Shown here piece after piece: positions 12,806 through 20,576 of a stretch of DNA of 23,607 bases (its first letter is position 1; the number at the start of each line of letters is the position of its first letter). The stretch is from Candidatus Bathyarchaeota archaeon (lineage in GTDB: Archaea; Thermoproteota; Bathyarchaeia; TCS64). The stretch is taken from the NCBI GenBank assembly GCA_003662205.1, contig QMXQ01000004.1, forward strand, positions 1 to 23,607, in the 5' to 3' direction. The position numbers and the translations under genes were made by a program. The notes beneath the pieces are model-generated. The model made no database searches and was not told the DNA's origin. It saw nothing but the letters and a program-made list of their open reading frames with translations.

Positions 12806-13834
12806 TTGGGAGTCAACCTCACCCCCATCATCGTCAAGCGCGTCGTCGACCTGCCCGCCCTCAGAGGGCGCGCCCTGGCGGTGGACGCCTTCAACACCCT
12901 CCACCAGTTCCTGGCGCTCATCCGGACGCGGGACGGGACGCCGCTGATGGACGCGGAGGGGCGGGTGACCTCCCACCTCGTCGGCCTCGCCTTCAGGACC
13001 ACCCGCCTCATCGCGGACTACCAGATGAGGCTGGTCTTCGTCTTCGACGGCAGGCCGCCTCCCCTGAAGCGGGCCGAGGTGGAGAGGCGGAGGCAGCTGA
13101 GGCGGAGGGCGGAGGAGGAGTACGCCGCCGCCCTCGAGGCCGCCGACTACGCCGCCGCCTTCTCGAAGGCGGTCATGACGGGGAGGCTCACCGCGGACCT
13201 CATCGACGACGCCAAGCGGCTCCTCGATCTCCTCGGCATCCCGTGGGTCCAGGCGCCGGGCGAGGGGGAGGCCCAGGCCGCGTACATGGCGCGCAGGGGC
13301 GACGTCTGGGCGGTGAACAGCCGCGACTACGACTCCCTCCTTTTCGGGGCGCCCCGGCTGGTGCGGTACGTGACCATCCACGGCGAGGAGTGGCTCCCCA
13401 GCAAGGGGAGGGCGCGCAGGCTTATGCCCGAGGTCATCGACCTCGAAACCCTCCTGAGGCACCACGGCATCACCCGGGAGCAGCTCATAGACCTCGCCAT
13501 CCTGGTGGGCACCGACTTCAACCTCGAGGTCAAGGGCATCGGCCCCAAGACGGCCCTGAAGCTCGTGAAGCAGCACGGCGGGCTGGAGGGCCTCCCTCCG
13601 GAGGTGGCGGCCAGGCTCCCCCGCAACTACGATGAGATACGACGCCTCTACCTGGAGCCGGAGGTGACTGACGACTACCGGGTCGAGGGGGGCGCCCTGC
13701 GCGAGGACGAGCTCTACGCCTTCCTCTGCGACGAGCGGTCCTTCTCAAGGCGGCGGGTCGAGGTGGTCGTGGACCGGATGAGGCGCGCCCACCGGCAGAG
13801 GAGCCTCAGGGAGTGGCTCACGGAGGCGCCGTAG
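12806..13834 (+). CDS. fen: Flap endonuclease 1 (FEN1/XPG family)
   Basis: A structure-specific 5' nuclease that removes RNA-primed flaps during Okazaki-fragment maturation. The acidic two-metal site is complete: Asp27 (AVDAF), Asp81 (FVFDG), Glu153 and Glu155 (APGEGEAQAA), Asp174 and Asp176 (SRDYDSLLFG) and Asp237 (VGTDFN), followed by the helix-hairpin-helix KGIGPKTALKLVK. The C-terminal QRSLREWL (Gln331, Leu334, Trp337, Leu338) fits a PCNA-interacting motif. TTG 12806 is chosen over GTG 12797 because it gives the MGVNL start seen in the family, where the exposed second-residue glycine is near the active site; the TATA position also agrees. At 342 residues it is full length. The ligase gene follows after one base. 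Confidence 0.94.
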   Translation: MGVNLTPIIVKRVVDLPALRGRALAVDAFNTLHQFLALIRTRDGTPLMDAEGRVTSHLVGLAFRTTRLIADYQMRLVFVFDGRPPPLKRAEVERRRQLRRRAEEEYAAALEAADYAAAFSKAVMTGRLTADLIDDAKRLLDLLGIPWVQAPGEGEAQAAYMARRGDVWAVNSRDYDSLLFGAPRLVRYVTIHGEEWLPSKGRARRLMPEVIDLETLLRHHGITREQLIDLAILVGTDFNLEVKGIGPKTALKLVKQHGGLEGLPPEVAARLPRNYDEIRRLYLEPEVTDDYRVEGGALREDELYAFLCDERSFSRRRVEVVVDRMRRAHRQRSLREWLTEAP

Positions 13835-13835
13835 G

Positions 13836-15422
13836 ATGCCGCCCACCCCCTTCTCAGACCTCGCGGAGCTCTGCGCCACCCTGGAGGCGACGACGAAGCA
13901 GAAGGAGAAGACCCGGCTGCTGGCCGCGTTCCTCCGCCGGCTCGAGCCCGGCGAGATCGCTCCCGCCGTCCTCCTCATCGTCGGCTTCATCTTCCCCGAG
14001 TTCGACCCCCGCACCCTCGAGGTGGGGTGGAGGACGATGAGGCGGGTCCTCGAGGGCGGCAGGCAGACCACCCTCACGGAGGAGCCCCTCACCATCCTGC
14101 GGGTCCACCGCACCCTCGAGGAGATCGCCGAGGCATCCGGCCCCGGCTCCAGACGCCTCAAGGAGGGGCTGCTGGAGGGGCTGATCAGCCGCGCCGGCCC
14201 GAGGGAGGCGGAGGTGCTCGTCCGCATCATCTTCGGCGAGATGCGCATCGGCGTCAGCGAGGGGGTGATGATGGAGGGCATCGCCGAGGCGGCGGGCGCG
14301 GCCCCCAGCCTCGTCCGGCGCGCCCTCATGCTGACGGGGGACCTCGGCGAAGTGGCCAGGACCGCCCTGACGGAGGGCGAGGAGGGCCTGAGGCGGGTCG
14401 GCGTCAGGATGTTCGTGCCGCTGAAGCCGATGCTCGCCGCCATGGCCTACGACATCGGCGAGGTCATCGAGGTGCACGGCGGCAGAACCGCCTTCGAGTA
14501 CAAGTTCGACGGAGCCCGCATCCAGATCCACCGACGGGGAGATCGGGTCAGGGTCTACAGCAGGCGGCTCAGCGACGTCACCGAGAGCCTCCCCGACATC
14601 GTCGACCTGGTCCTGCGGCGCATCTCATCCGACGACGTGATCCTAGAGGGGGAGGCCGTGGCCATCGGCGAGGGCGGCAGGCCCCTCCCCTTCCAGGACC
14701 TGATGCGCCGGTTCACCCGCGTCCACGACGTGGCGGAGATGGCGGAGAGGATACCCCTCCGGCTGCACCTCTTCGATGTGCTCTACCTCGACAGGCGGCT
14801 GCTCATCGACGAGCCCTACGAGGAGCGGTGGAGGCTGCTCGAGGCGGTCAGCCCCGGCGACCTCTTGGCCGAGAGGATCGTCACCGGCGACCCGGCCGAG
14901 GCGGAGGTCTTCCTCAGGCGGGCGATAGAGGCGGGGCACGAGGGGCTGATGGCGAAGCGCCTCGACAGCAGGTACACGCCGGGGCTGAGGGGGAAGAGGT
15001 GGTTCAAGATCAAGCCGGCGGAGACGCTGGACCTCGTCATCGTGGCCGCGGACTGGGGGTACGGCAGGCGGACGGGCTGGCTCAGCAACTACCACCTGGC
15101 CGCGCGAGACGGCGACGAGTTCCGCGTCATCGGGAAGACCTTCAAGGGGCTGACAGACGAGGAGTTCGAGTGGATGACCCGCCGGCTACAGGGGCTGAAG
15201 GTGAGGGAGACCCCGCAGACCGTCTACGTCCGGCCCGAGGTCGTCGTGGAGGTCGCCTTCAACGAGATCCAGCGGAGCCCCCACTATCGGTCGGGGTTCG
15301 CCCTCAGGTTCGCCCGGGTCACCCGCATCCGGCGGGACAAGGGGCCGGGGGACGCCGACACCCTGGATCGGGTCCGGGAGCTCTATGAGAAGCAGTTCCG
15401 ATACAAGGCGCGCATGGCGTGA
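13836..15422 (+). CDS. lig: ATP-dependent DNA ligase
   Basis: Seals nicks with ATP, the step after FEN1 in Okazaki-fragment joining. Of 528 residues, 1 to about 190 form the helical DNA-binding domain (FGEMRIGVSEGVMMEGIA), the adenylation domain follows with nucleotidyl-accepting Lys223 in EYKFDGARIQIH, then YSRRLSDVTESLPDI, ILEGEAVAI, LFDVLYLD, EGLMAKRLDSRYTPG and WFKIKPAETLDLVI (motifs Ia to V). The OB-fold C-terminal domain carries VEVAFNEIQRSPHYRSGFALRFARV and ends at FRYKARMA. Length and motif order are normal for archaeal and eukaryotic-type ligase I. The ATG is one base after the fen stop, so the two are surely co-transcribed and probably translationally coupled. Confidence 0.95.
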   Translation: MPPTPFSDLAELCATLEATTKQKEKTRLLAAFLRRLEPGEIAPAVLLIVGFIFPEFDPRTLEVGWRTMRRVLEGGRQTTLTEEPLTILRVHRTLEEIAEASGPGSRRLKEGLLEGLISRAGPREAEVLVRIIFGEMRIGVSEGVMMEGIAEAAGAAPSLVRRALMLTGDLGEVARTALTEGEEGLRRVGVRMFVPLKPMLAAMAYDIGEVIEVHGGRTAFEYKFDGARIQIHRRGDRVRVYSRRLSDVTESLPDIVDLVLRRISSDDVILEGEAVAIGEGGRPLPFQDLMRRFTRVHDVAEMAERIPLRLHLFDVLYLDRRLLIDEPYEERWRLLEAVSPGDLLAERIVTGDPAEAEVFLRRAIEAGHEGLMAKRLDSRYTPGLRGKRWFKIKPAETLDLVIVAADWGYGRRTGWLSNYHLAARDGDEFRVIGKTFKGLTDEEFEWMTRRLQGLKVRETPQTVYVRPEVVVEVAFNEIQRSPHYRSGFALRFARVTRIRRDKGPGDADTLDRVRELYEKQFRYKARMA

Positions 15423-15442
15423 GCCCCTCGGCGGCGGGGGAA

Positions 15443-15453
15443 GATAGATAAAC
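15443..15453 (+). promoter_or_regulatory. TATA-like element of the MBL-fold hydrolase gene
   Basis: ATAGATAAACG-type sequence centred roughly 39 nt before ATG 15487; transcription would start near 15475. Confidence 0.35.
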
Positions 15454-15486
15454 GGAGCCAGACAATTGTAGATACGGTGCTGTTAT

Positions 15487-16122
15487 ATGAGGGTGAAGTG
15501 GCTGGGCCACGCGAGCTGGAAGGTGAAGGCGGCGGGGAAGACCATCTACATCGACCCCTACCAGGGGGACTACGACGAGGAGGCTGACCTGATCCTCGCC
15601 ACCCACTCCCACCAGGACCACTGCGACCCCCGGAAGATCAAACGGGTGAAGGGGAGCGACACCGTCATCATCGCCCCCGCCGACTGCGCCCAGAAGATCG
15701 GAGCCCCCGTGAGGAGCCTCAAGCCCGGGGAGAAGGCGGACCTCGACGGCGTGACGGTGGAGGCGGTGGAGGCCTACAACGTCAGGCGCTTCAGGTCACC
15801 CGGCGTCCCCTTTCACCCGAGGGGCCTCGGCGTCGGCTACCTCGTCAGGGCCGAGGGGAAGACCCTCTACCACGTGGGGGACTCGGACTTCATCCCCGAG
15901 ATGAAGGAGCTGAAGGGCATCGACCTGCTGCTCATCCCCACCGGGGGCACGTACACCATGGACAACGAGGAGGCAGCGGAGGCCGCCGTAGCCATACGTC
16001 CAAAGACCGTGATACCGATGCACATCTGGGACACGGACCCCGGCGAGTTCAAGAGAAAGGTGGAGTCGGTCTCCGACGTGAAGGTCGTCGTGCTCAGGCC
16101 CGGCGACACCTACGAAGTCTAA
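15487..16122 (+). CDS. MBL-fold metal-dependent hydrolase (UPF0173/UlaG-like)
   Basis: A 211-residue metallo-beta-lactamase-fold protein. It starts with the compact KWLGHASWKVKAAGKTIYIDP strand set and has the metal motif THSHQDHCD (near residues 39-47), GDSD (about 133-136) supplying the bridging Asp, and PMHIWDTD near 178-185 supplying the last His. The arrangement is that of the UPF0173/UlaG branch of small MBL hydrolases, which lack the extra domains of RNA- or DNA-processing MBL nucleases. The natural substrate is unknown. It has its own promoter after the ligase gene, and T-tracts separate it from the convergent M20 gene. Confidence 0.88.
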   Translation: MRVKWLGHASWKVKAAGKTIYIDPYQGDYDEEADLILATHSHQDHCDPRKIKRVKGSDTVIIAPADCAQKIGAPVRSLKPGEKADLDGVTVEAVEAYNVRRFRSPGVPFHPRGLGVGYLVRAEGKTLYHVGDSDFIPEMKELKGIDLLLIPTGGTYTMDNEEAAEAAVAIRPKTVIPMHIWDTDPGEFKRKVESVSDVKVVVLRPGDTYEV

Positions 16123-16125
16123 TCA

Positions 16126-16167
16126 ACCCTTTTTATCCAAAGACGCGAAAAACAGGGTTAGAAAAAA
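16126..16167. terminator. Bidirectional terminator between MBL and M20 genes
   Basis: Plus strand: TTTTT at 16130-16134 just after the MBL stop. Minus strand: TTTTTT at 16162-16167 and TTTTT at 16148-16152 after the M20 stop. AACCCT (16125-16130) and AGGGTT (16154-16159) can also pair. Confidence 0.5.
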
Positions 16168-16183
16168 GAGAGGGCTCCCTAGG

Positions 16184-17614
16184 CTATTGGGACCACATGT
16201 CGAGGGGCGGCTGCGCGTCCGGCGGGAGCGGCGTCCTGTAGGCCCTCCCCTTGGTCCGCTCCTTCAGCTCCTCCCACGCCCTCTTCAGGAGCTCCGGCTT
16301 CGTCAGCAGGTCGAGGGCGGAGGCGGCGATGACCTTCGAGGCGAAGATCAGCGACTTGTGGCCGAGGCCCATGCCTGACTGGGCCACGACGTGCCACGAG
16401 TGGCCCGGCGTCCCCAGCACGTAGGTGGCCGTTCCGAACTCCATGGTGGGCGCCTGCCAGCTGACGTCGGCCACGTCCGTGGAGCCGCGGCCCACCTCCC
16501 CCTCGTTCCAGGCGTCGGGGATGGTCCGGTCGATGAGGACGTCCATCAGGTCCTCCCAGCCGGGGCGCTTCGACTTCCTCAGAGCCTCCCTCTTCGCCTC
16601 CTCCGAGATGGTCTTCGCGAGCTCCTCCGCGAACTCCAGCTCCTCCTCCGTGTACTCAGGCGAGCCGATCTCCCGCATGTTCGCGGTGACCAGCTCGCTC
16701 AGCGTCCGACTCGGAATCTTGTTGTAGATCGCCTTGAGGAACTCCACCTTATAGGTGGTCCCCGTCATCAGGGCGGCCCCCTTCGCGATGTCAAGGATAC
16801 GCTTGTATATCTCCTCAACCTGGTCCCGCTCCGGCGCCCGGATCAGATACCAGCTCCGGGCGTAGTCAGGCACCACGTTGGGCTGTCCGCCCCCCGCCTC
16901 GATGACATAGTGGATGCGGGCCTCCTGGACCACGTGCTCCCGTAGGTAGTTGACGCCGACGTTCATCAGCTCGACGGCATCCAACGCGCTCCGCCCCTGC
17001 TCCGGCGACCCCGCCGCGTGGGACGACTTCCCATAGAAATGGAACTTCACCGAGTTGTTCGCGAGGCTGCTTGAGAGGCCTGCCACGTTCATGGAGCTGG
17101 GATGGTGGCTGAGGACCGCGTCGACCCCATCGAAGACCCCCGCCCTCACCATCCAGACCTTGCCGCTCGCGCTCTCCTCCGCCGGCGTCCCGTAGAACTT
17201 GATGGTGCCCTGGATGCCAGCCTCTTCCATGGCGTATCTGACGGCGATGGCTCCCGCCATCCCCGAGGTGCCGTGGATGTTATGGCCGCAGCCGTGGCCC
17301 GGCGCGCCCTCCTTCAACGGCTCCTTATACGGCACCGGCTTCTGCGACAGCCCGGGGAGGGCGTCGTACTCGCCCATGACCCCGATGACGGGGCGCCCCT
17401 CGCCCCAGGTGGCGACGAAGGCCGTCGGCATCCCCGCCACGCCCCGCTCCACCCTGAAACCATGCCTCTCCAGCTCATCAGCCAACAGCTTCGACGACTT
17501 GAACTCTCTGAGGCCCAGCTCAGCGAAGCCCCAGATCGCGTCGCTGACCTCTATAATCCGCTTCTCGTTCTCCTCGATCCAGCTTAATGCTACCTGCTTA
17601 CCTTTCTCTGACAT
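16184..17614 (-). CDS. M20 family amidohydrolase (AbgB-like)
   Basis: A zinc-dependent hydrolase of amide bonds, nearest in appearance to the AbgB/aminobenzoyl-glutamate and N-acyl-amino-acid amidohydrolase branch of M20. Of 476 residues, visible metal and catalytic elements are GEYDALPG (Asp84), GHGCGHNIHG (His107, Cys109, His111), GTPAEES (Glu146, Glu147), SHHPS (His170) and a late GTPGHSWHVV. The dimerisation insert follows the SSHAAGSPEQGRSALDA segment. ATG 17614 is chosen because a TATA element at 17647-17654 puts the transcript start near 17625; the 26-residue extension possible upstream would lie before that start. It probably releases amino acids from acylated or dipeptide-like compounds; the substrate is not determined. 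Confidence 0.88.
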   Translation of the reverse strand: MSEKGKQVALSWIEENEKRIIEVSDAIWGFAELGLREFKSSKLLADELERHGFRVERGVAGMPTAFVATWGEGRPVIGVMGEYDALPGLSQKPVPYKEPLKEGAPGHGCGHNIHGTSGMAGAIAVRYAMEEAGIQGTIKFYGTPAEESASGKVWMVRAGVFDGVDAVLSHHPSSMNVAGLSSSLANNSVKFHFYGKSSHAAGSPEQGRSALDAVELMNVGVNYLREHVVQEARIHYVIEAGGGQPNVVPDYARSWYLIRAPERDQVEEIYKRILDIAKGAALMTGTTYKVEFLKAIYNKIPSRTLSELVTANMREIGSPEYTEEELEFAEELAKTISEEAKREALRKSKRPGWEDLMDVLIDRTIPDAWNEGEVGRGSTDVADVSWQAPTMEFGTATYVLGTPGHSWHVVAQSGMGLGHKSLIFASKVIAASALDLLTKPELLKRAWEELKERTKGRAYRTPLPPDAQPPLDMWSQ

Positions 17615-17646
17615 ATCTCCATCGAAGTAGATAATACCGGGAACCC

Positions 17647-17654
17647 CTTTTAAT
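17647..17654 (-). promoter_or_regulatory. TATA box of the M20 amidohydrolase gene
   Basis: ATTAAAAG on the minus strand, directly against the stop codon of the preceding gene, centred about 37 nt before ATG 17614. It shows the M20 gene can be transcribed independently. Confidence 0.5.
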
Positions 17655-18200
17655 CTAGACGCCGAGTTCGTCGGCGCCGAATATCCGCTCAAGCACGCCC
17701 CGTTTCACCACCCTATACGCCGGCGCGTACGCCCTCCTGTAAACCTCGGAGTGGTGGCGCGGCGGACAGGCCCCAGGCCTCATCTCTCGATCCAGCGCCT
17801 CGATCTCCCCCTCGTCGAACACGAGGCGGCCCGTCCTGACGAACTCCTTGAAGGCGCGCCATACCTCGATGAACTCCTCCACACGCCTCTTTTCCACGGA
17901 CGACGCCTTCATGGCCGAGAAGAGCTTTTCGAGGGGAAACCCCCGTCTCAGGTAGGGTCTCAGGTTGACTCGGACCATGGCGCCGTCAGAGGAGACCGCC
18001 TCCATCAGCGGCTCCTCCGGCTGATCTCCAAGCCGGAGGGCTCTCGCCTCCTCCTTGAGGCAATGCCACGCATGTTCGCCGAGGATGTGGCCGACGCCGA
18101 AGACCCCCTGGTACAGCAGCTTGTAGACGTCGACGGCCCGCATCAAAGGCCTGCGCTCCAGATGCTCCCTGATCAGTTCCTCAACGGCGTCTTCAGCCAT
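17655..18200 (-). CDS. Conserved uncharacterised protein, 181 residues
   Basis: I recognise the pattern of a widely scattered conserved hypothetical family but no function: an N-terminal helical part, then DVYKLLYQGVFGVGHIL (about 24-40), a charged middle with AVSSDGAMVRVNLRPYLRRG (about 68-87), and a C-terminal PPRHHSEVYRRAYAPAYRVV. Conserved Tyr, His and Arg residues in these segments suggest an enzyme or nucleotide-binding role, but no known catalytic motif is present. There is no signal peptide or membrane segment. ATG 18200 is leaderless by the TATA element at 18223-18230. It lies just upstream of the M20 gene on the same strand, although that gene has its own TATA box. Confidence 0.75.
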   Translation of the reverse strand: MAEDAVEELIREHLERRPLMRAVDVYKLLYQGVFGVGHILGEHAWHCLKEEARALRLGDQPEEPLMEAVSSDGAMVRVNLRPYLRRGFPLEKLFSAMKASSVEKRRVEEFIEVWRAFKEFVRTGRLVFDEGEIEALDREMRPGACPPRHHSEVYRRAYAPAYRVVKRGVLERIFGADELGV

Positions 18201-18222
18201 GTTAAGAAAAATCGGCGTCGGC

Positions 18223-18230
18223 GATTATAA
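18223..18230 (-). promoter_or_regulatory. TATA box of the 181-residue conserved gene
   Basis: TTATAATC on the minus strand, centred 27 nt before ATG 18200, so the start codon should be the first codon of the mRNA. Confidence 0.55.
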
Positions 18231-18258
18231 GGGCGTCGCGTCTAGCTGTTTAAACCCT

Positions 18259-18408
18259 TTACTCGGGTCCGGGCAGCCTCAGCAGCAGGTAGAAGGCGGC
18301 GGTCCCGGCGAGGCCGATGAGGTGGCCGACGGGCGGGGTGAAGACGAGCCGGGAGATGGGCATCGCCGTGAAGACGCAGACCAGCAGAACCTGGGTGGCG
18401 TGGATCAT
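18259..18408 (-). CDS. Putative small membrane protein (49 residues)
   Basis: A short frame from ATG 18408 to TAA 18259-18261. It encodes two hydrophobic segments, TQVLLVCVFTAMPISRLVF and HLIGLAGTAAFYLLLRL, joined by a short TPPVG turn, which would make a hairpin of two membrane helices. I do not recognise the family. A TATA-like AGTTTTTA near 18450-18457 on the minus strand lies about 45 nt upstream. Evidence is composition and position only: without it, 18201-18518 would be an unusually long empty gap for this densely packed window. Confidence 0.45.
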   Translation of the reverse strand: MIHATQVLLVCVFTAMPISRLVFTPPVGHLIGLAGTAAFYLLLRLPGPE

Positions 18409-18480
18409 AACGGATCGCCCGGGATCGCAGGAAACTACGCCAGCGGGGCTAAAAACTTCCGCATACCCCCGGCTCGCAAG

Positions 18481-18488
18481 AGATAAAA
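18481..18488 (+). promoter_or_regulatory. TATA box of the RidA-like gene
   Basis: GATAAAAC-type element centred about 34 nt before ATG 18519; the transcript would begin near 18511. Confidence 0.45.
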
Positions 18489-18518
18489 CATACGCCCGTC
18501 CTTAATAGCCGAAGGCAT

Positions 18519-18971
18519 ATGAGTGTAGAAGAGAGGCTTGAGAGACTCGGCCTGAAGCTCCCGCCCCCGCCGGCGCCGAAGGGGGTCTACGTCGGCGCGA
18601 AGCAGGCGGGCGACATCGTCTTCTCCGCGGGGCAGGGCCCCTTCAGCGGCACCCGCCGCGGCCTCGTCGGGAAGGACCTGACCCTGGAGGAGGGGTACCA
18701 GGCGGCGAGGGAGGTCTGCCTCAACTGCCTGGCGCAGCTGAAGGCGGTGATCGGAGACCTCGACCGGATCAAGCAGGTGCTCCAGGTCGTGGGGTTCATC
18801 AACAGTGCCGAGGGGTTCATGCAGCAGCCCTCGGTCCTCAACGGCTTCACCGACCTCCTCGTGGAGCTCTTCGGCCCCGAGAGGGGGAAGCCCGCAAGGG
18901 CCGCGCTCCCCGTCCACCACCCCGGCTGGATCGCGGTGGAGGCGTGGATGGTCGTCGAACTCGAAGAGTGA
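18519..18971 (+). CDS. RidA/YjgF/YER057c-family protein
   Basis: Members of this family hydrolyse reactive enamine/imine intermediates released by PLP enzymes; others have unknown roles. The 150-residue protein begins with EERLERLGLKLPPPPAPKG, typical of the longer RidA subfamily, then DIVFSAGQGPF, KDLTLEEGYQAAREVCLNCLAQLKA and IKQVLQVVGFINSAEGF. The C-terminal part around PARAALPVHHPGWIAVEAW supplies the position of the RidA arginine (PARAAL), but the surrounding sequence differs from canonical RidA, so deaminase activity is uncertain. It would act as a trimer in the cytosol. The setting among amino-acid hydrolases and transaminases fits an accessory role in amino-acid breakdown. Confidence 0.88.
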   Translation: MSVEERLERLGLKLPPPPAPKGVYVGAKQAGDIVFSAGQGPFSGTRRGLVGKDLTLEEGYQAAREVCLNCLAQLKAVIGDLDRIKQVLQVVGFINSAEGFMQQPSVLNGFTDLLVELFGPERGKPARAALPVHHPGWIAVEAWMVVELEE

Positions 18972-18984
18972 GCGCACCCCGCCC

Positions 18985-18989
18985 TTTTT
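18985..18989 (+). terminator. T5 terminator of the RidA-like gene
   Basis: GCCCTTTTTC shortly after the stop, before the convergent M28 gene. Confidence 0.45.
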
Positions 18990-19018
18990 CTAACTACCTA
19001 TTCCACGGAAACCAGTTT

Positions 19019-19024
19019 AAAAAA
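19019..19024 (-). terminator. T6 terminator of the M28 peptidase gene
   Basis: CTTCTTCTTTTTT-type tract on the minus strand, about 20 nt beyond the M28 stop. Confidence 0.45.
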
Positions 19025-19042
19025 GAAGAAGAGAATCGAGGA

Positions 19043-20470
19043 TTACCAGTCGGACTTCCTTTCCAGCCACTCCCTGGTGTCGGGGTGGATCTCGGGCCAC
19101 GTCCGCACGTACTCCTTGACCTTCTCCGCCAGGGCGACGGTCTGGTCGTACCCCTGCTCCTTGATGAACGCCTGGATCTCCTCCTGGGGCTTCCGCCTCG
19201 CAGGCCACTCGTCGGCGTTCGCCACCCTGAGCAGGAACCGGGAGTAGTTGGCCGCCGCCAGCCGCAGGTTCTCAAGCTCCACCTTGTCGACGGTGTCGTA
19301 TCGGGTGTGGCCGTACCCCCTGCCTGTCCGCGTCCTGATGGCCTCGGGGTCGCCGCCGCTCCCGCAGGGGACGCTCTTGAGGAAGAAGGGCCAGTGGTCG
19401 CTGTAGGGGCTCACCCGCTGGTAGTAGGGTAGCTCCGCCTTCATCTCCTTCGCCGCCTGCTCCAAGAAGGGCTCCAGCTCGGGGTGGCCGTGGAGGATGA
19501 CGCCCTTCTTTCCGGACCTGCCCCCCGAGTCGAGGTTGAGCATGAACCTGAGGGCGTCCATCTCGTCCTCGTGCTGGGCGACGTAGTTGTAGGAGCCGTA
19601 GAGGCCTATCTCCTCGGCGCCGAAGCAGACCAGCCTCACCCGCCGCTTGAGATGGTCCTTCACCATGTTGAGGAGGCGGGCGATCTCCATGACGGTGACG
19701 GTGCCCGACGCGGGGTCCACCGCCCCCTGGGAGATGTCGTGGCCGTCGTAGTGGGAGCCCGCGAGGACGTACTCCTCGTCGTCGGAGGCGCCGGGGACGT
19801 CGCAGACGACGTTGTAGGTCTCCACCTCCAGGTTCTTGTCGGTCGTCGTGATCCGGACCTTCACCTTACCCTCCCTCTCCAGGAGGCGGGCGAGGAAGCT
19901 GCCGTCCTCGTAGGAGACGCCGACGGCGGGGATGATGGGGCTGATGCCCCCGGTCGGCGGCCCGTAAGCCGGATAATGGTTCATGAATATCCAGCCCTTG
20001 GCGCCGGCGAGGACGCTCCGCATGTACTTCTCGGACCTGTGGAGGAACCGCTTCATGCCGAGGGGGTTGCGGCTCGTCACCATGACGATGTTGCCGTCGA
20101 TCTCGTCCTTCCGCTTCTCGTAGATGTCGACGGGGCCGTCGCCGAGGAAGACGAGGTCCGCCTCGATCTCGCCTGCGAGGCTGTGGGGGAGGGAGATGCA
20201 GTCGAACTCCTTCTCGATGGGGCTGGTGACCTCCAGCTTGGCGGGGCCCCTGACCCAGCCGGGGATGGTGTAGGTCTCGTAGTGGGCGTTCTCGATGCCG
20301 TAGCTCCTGAGCTTCTCCACCATCCACTTGACGGAGCCGAAGTCGCCGGGGGTCCCCGGGAACCTGCTGCCGTAGACGTCGCAGAGGACCTTCAGGTTGT
20401 CCATCGGCTCGGAGGAGGTGTAGACCTCCGCTACGATCTTCTTGTCCGCATCCAAGTATGGGTTGTCCAC
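19043..20470 (-). CDS. M28 family zinc aminopeptidase with PA domain
   Basis: A co-catalytic zinc peptidase that removes residues from peptide N-termini. Of 475 residues, about 90-210 form a protease-associated insert (HYPAYGPPTGGISPIIPAVGVS at its end). The M28 catalytic core follows with His240 and Asp242 (GSHYDGHD), Asp252 (DPASGT), Glu286 and Glu287 (FGAEEIG), Asp314 (NLDSGG) and His388 (GYGHTRYDT); all expected ligands are present. There is no signal peptide, so it is probably cytosolic, acting on imported peptides, unlike many secreted M28 enzymes. GTG 20470 has GGTGA 6 nt upstream and a TATA element at about 20504-20511. It is divergent from the RimK-like gene across about 100 bp. Confidence 0.9.
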   Translation of the reverse strand: MDNPYLDADKKIVAEVYTSSEPMDNLKVLCDVYGSRFPGTPGDFGSVKWMVEKLRSYGIENAHYETYTIPGWVRGPAKLEVTSPIEKEFDCISLPHSLAGEIEADLVFLGDGPVDIYEKRKDEIDGNIVMVTSRNPLGMKRFLHRSEKYMRSVLAGAKGWIFMNHYPAYGPPTGGISPIIPAVGVSYEDGSFLARLLEREGKVKVRITTTDKNLEVETYNVVCDVPGASDDEEYVLAGSHYDGHDISQGAVDPASGTVTVMEIARLLNMVKDHLKRRVRLVCFGAEEIGLYGSYNYVAQHEDEMDALRFMLNLDSGGRSGKKGVILHGHPELEPFLEQAAKEMKAELPYYQRVSPYSDHWPFFLKSVPCGSGGDPEAIRTRTGRGYGHTRYDTVDKVELENLRLAAANYSRFLLRVANADEWPARRKPQEEIQAFIKEQGYDQTVALAEKVKEYVRTWPEIHPDTREWLERKSDW

Positions 20471-20503
20471 TCGAATTCACCGTCTCTCAATTCCGCTGAG
20501 GAG

Positions 20504-20511
20504 GTATATAA
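20504..20511 (-). promoter_or_regulatory. TATA box of the M28 peptidase gene
   Basis: TTATATAC on the minus strand, centred about 37 nt before GTG 20470. Confidence 0.5.
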
Positions 20512-20535
20512 CGTCGCTTGGAGCGAGCTGAAAAG

Positions 20536-20543
20536 GATTTAAG
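20536..20543 (+). promoter_or_regulatory. TATA-like element of the RimK-like gene
   Basis: GATTTAAG after AAAAG, centred about 37 nt before TTG 20577. Confidence 0.45.
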
Positions 20544-20576
20544 GGCTGCGGCGTCAGGTAGTCTGGAGCGGGTGTT

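Noticed and set aside
11570..13576. A 668-residue minus-strand open frame spanning DUF401 and FEN1
   Set aside because: It is antisense to two clearly real genes, has no recognisable domain and is rich in Asp, Gly, His and Val as expected of a G+C-rich shadow frame.
14027..15388. A 453-residue plus-strand frame overlapping DNA ligase
   Set aside because: Arg-, Gly- and Pro-rich out-of-frame translation of the ligase gene.
17615..17692. A 26-residue N-terminal extension of the M20 protein
   Set aside because: It would lie upstream of the predicted transcript start at about 17625 and overlap the TATA box and the previous gene's end; M20 homology starts near ATG 17614.
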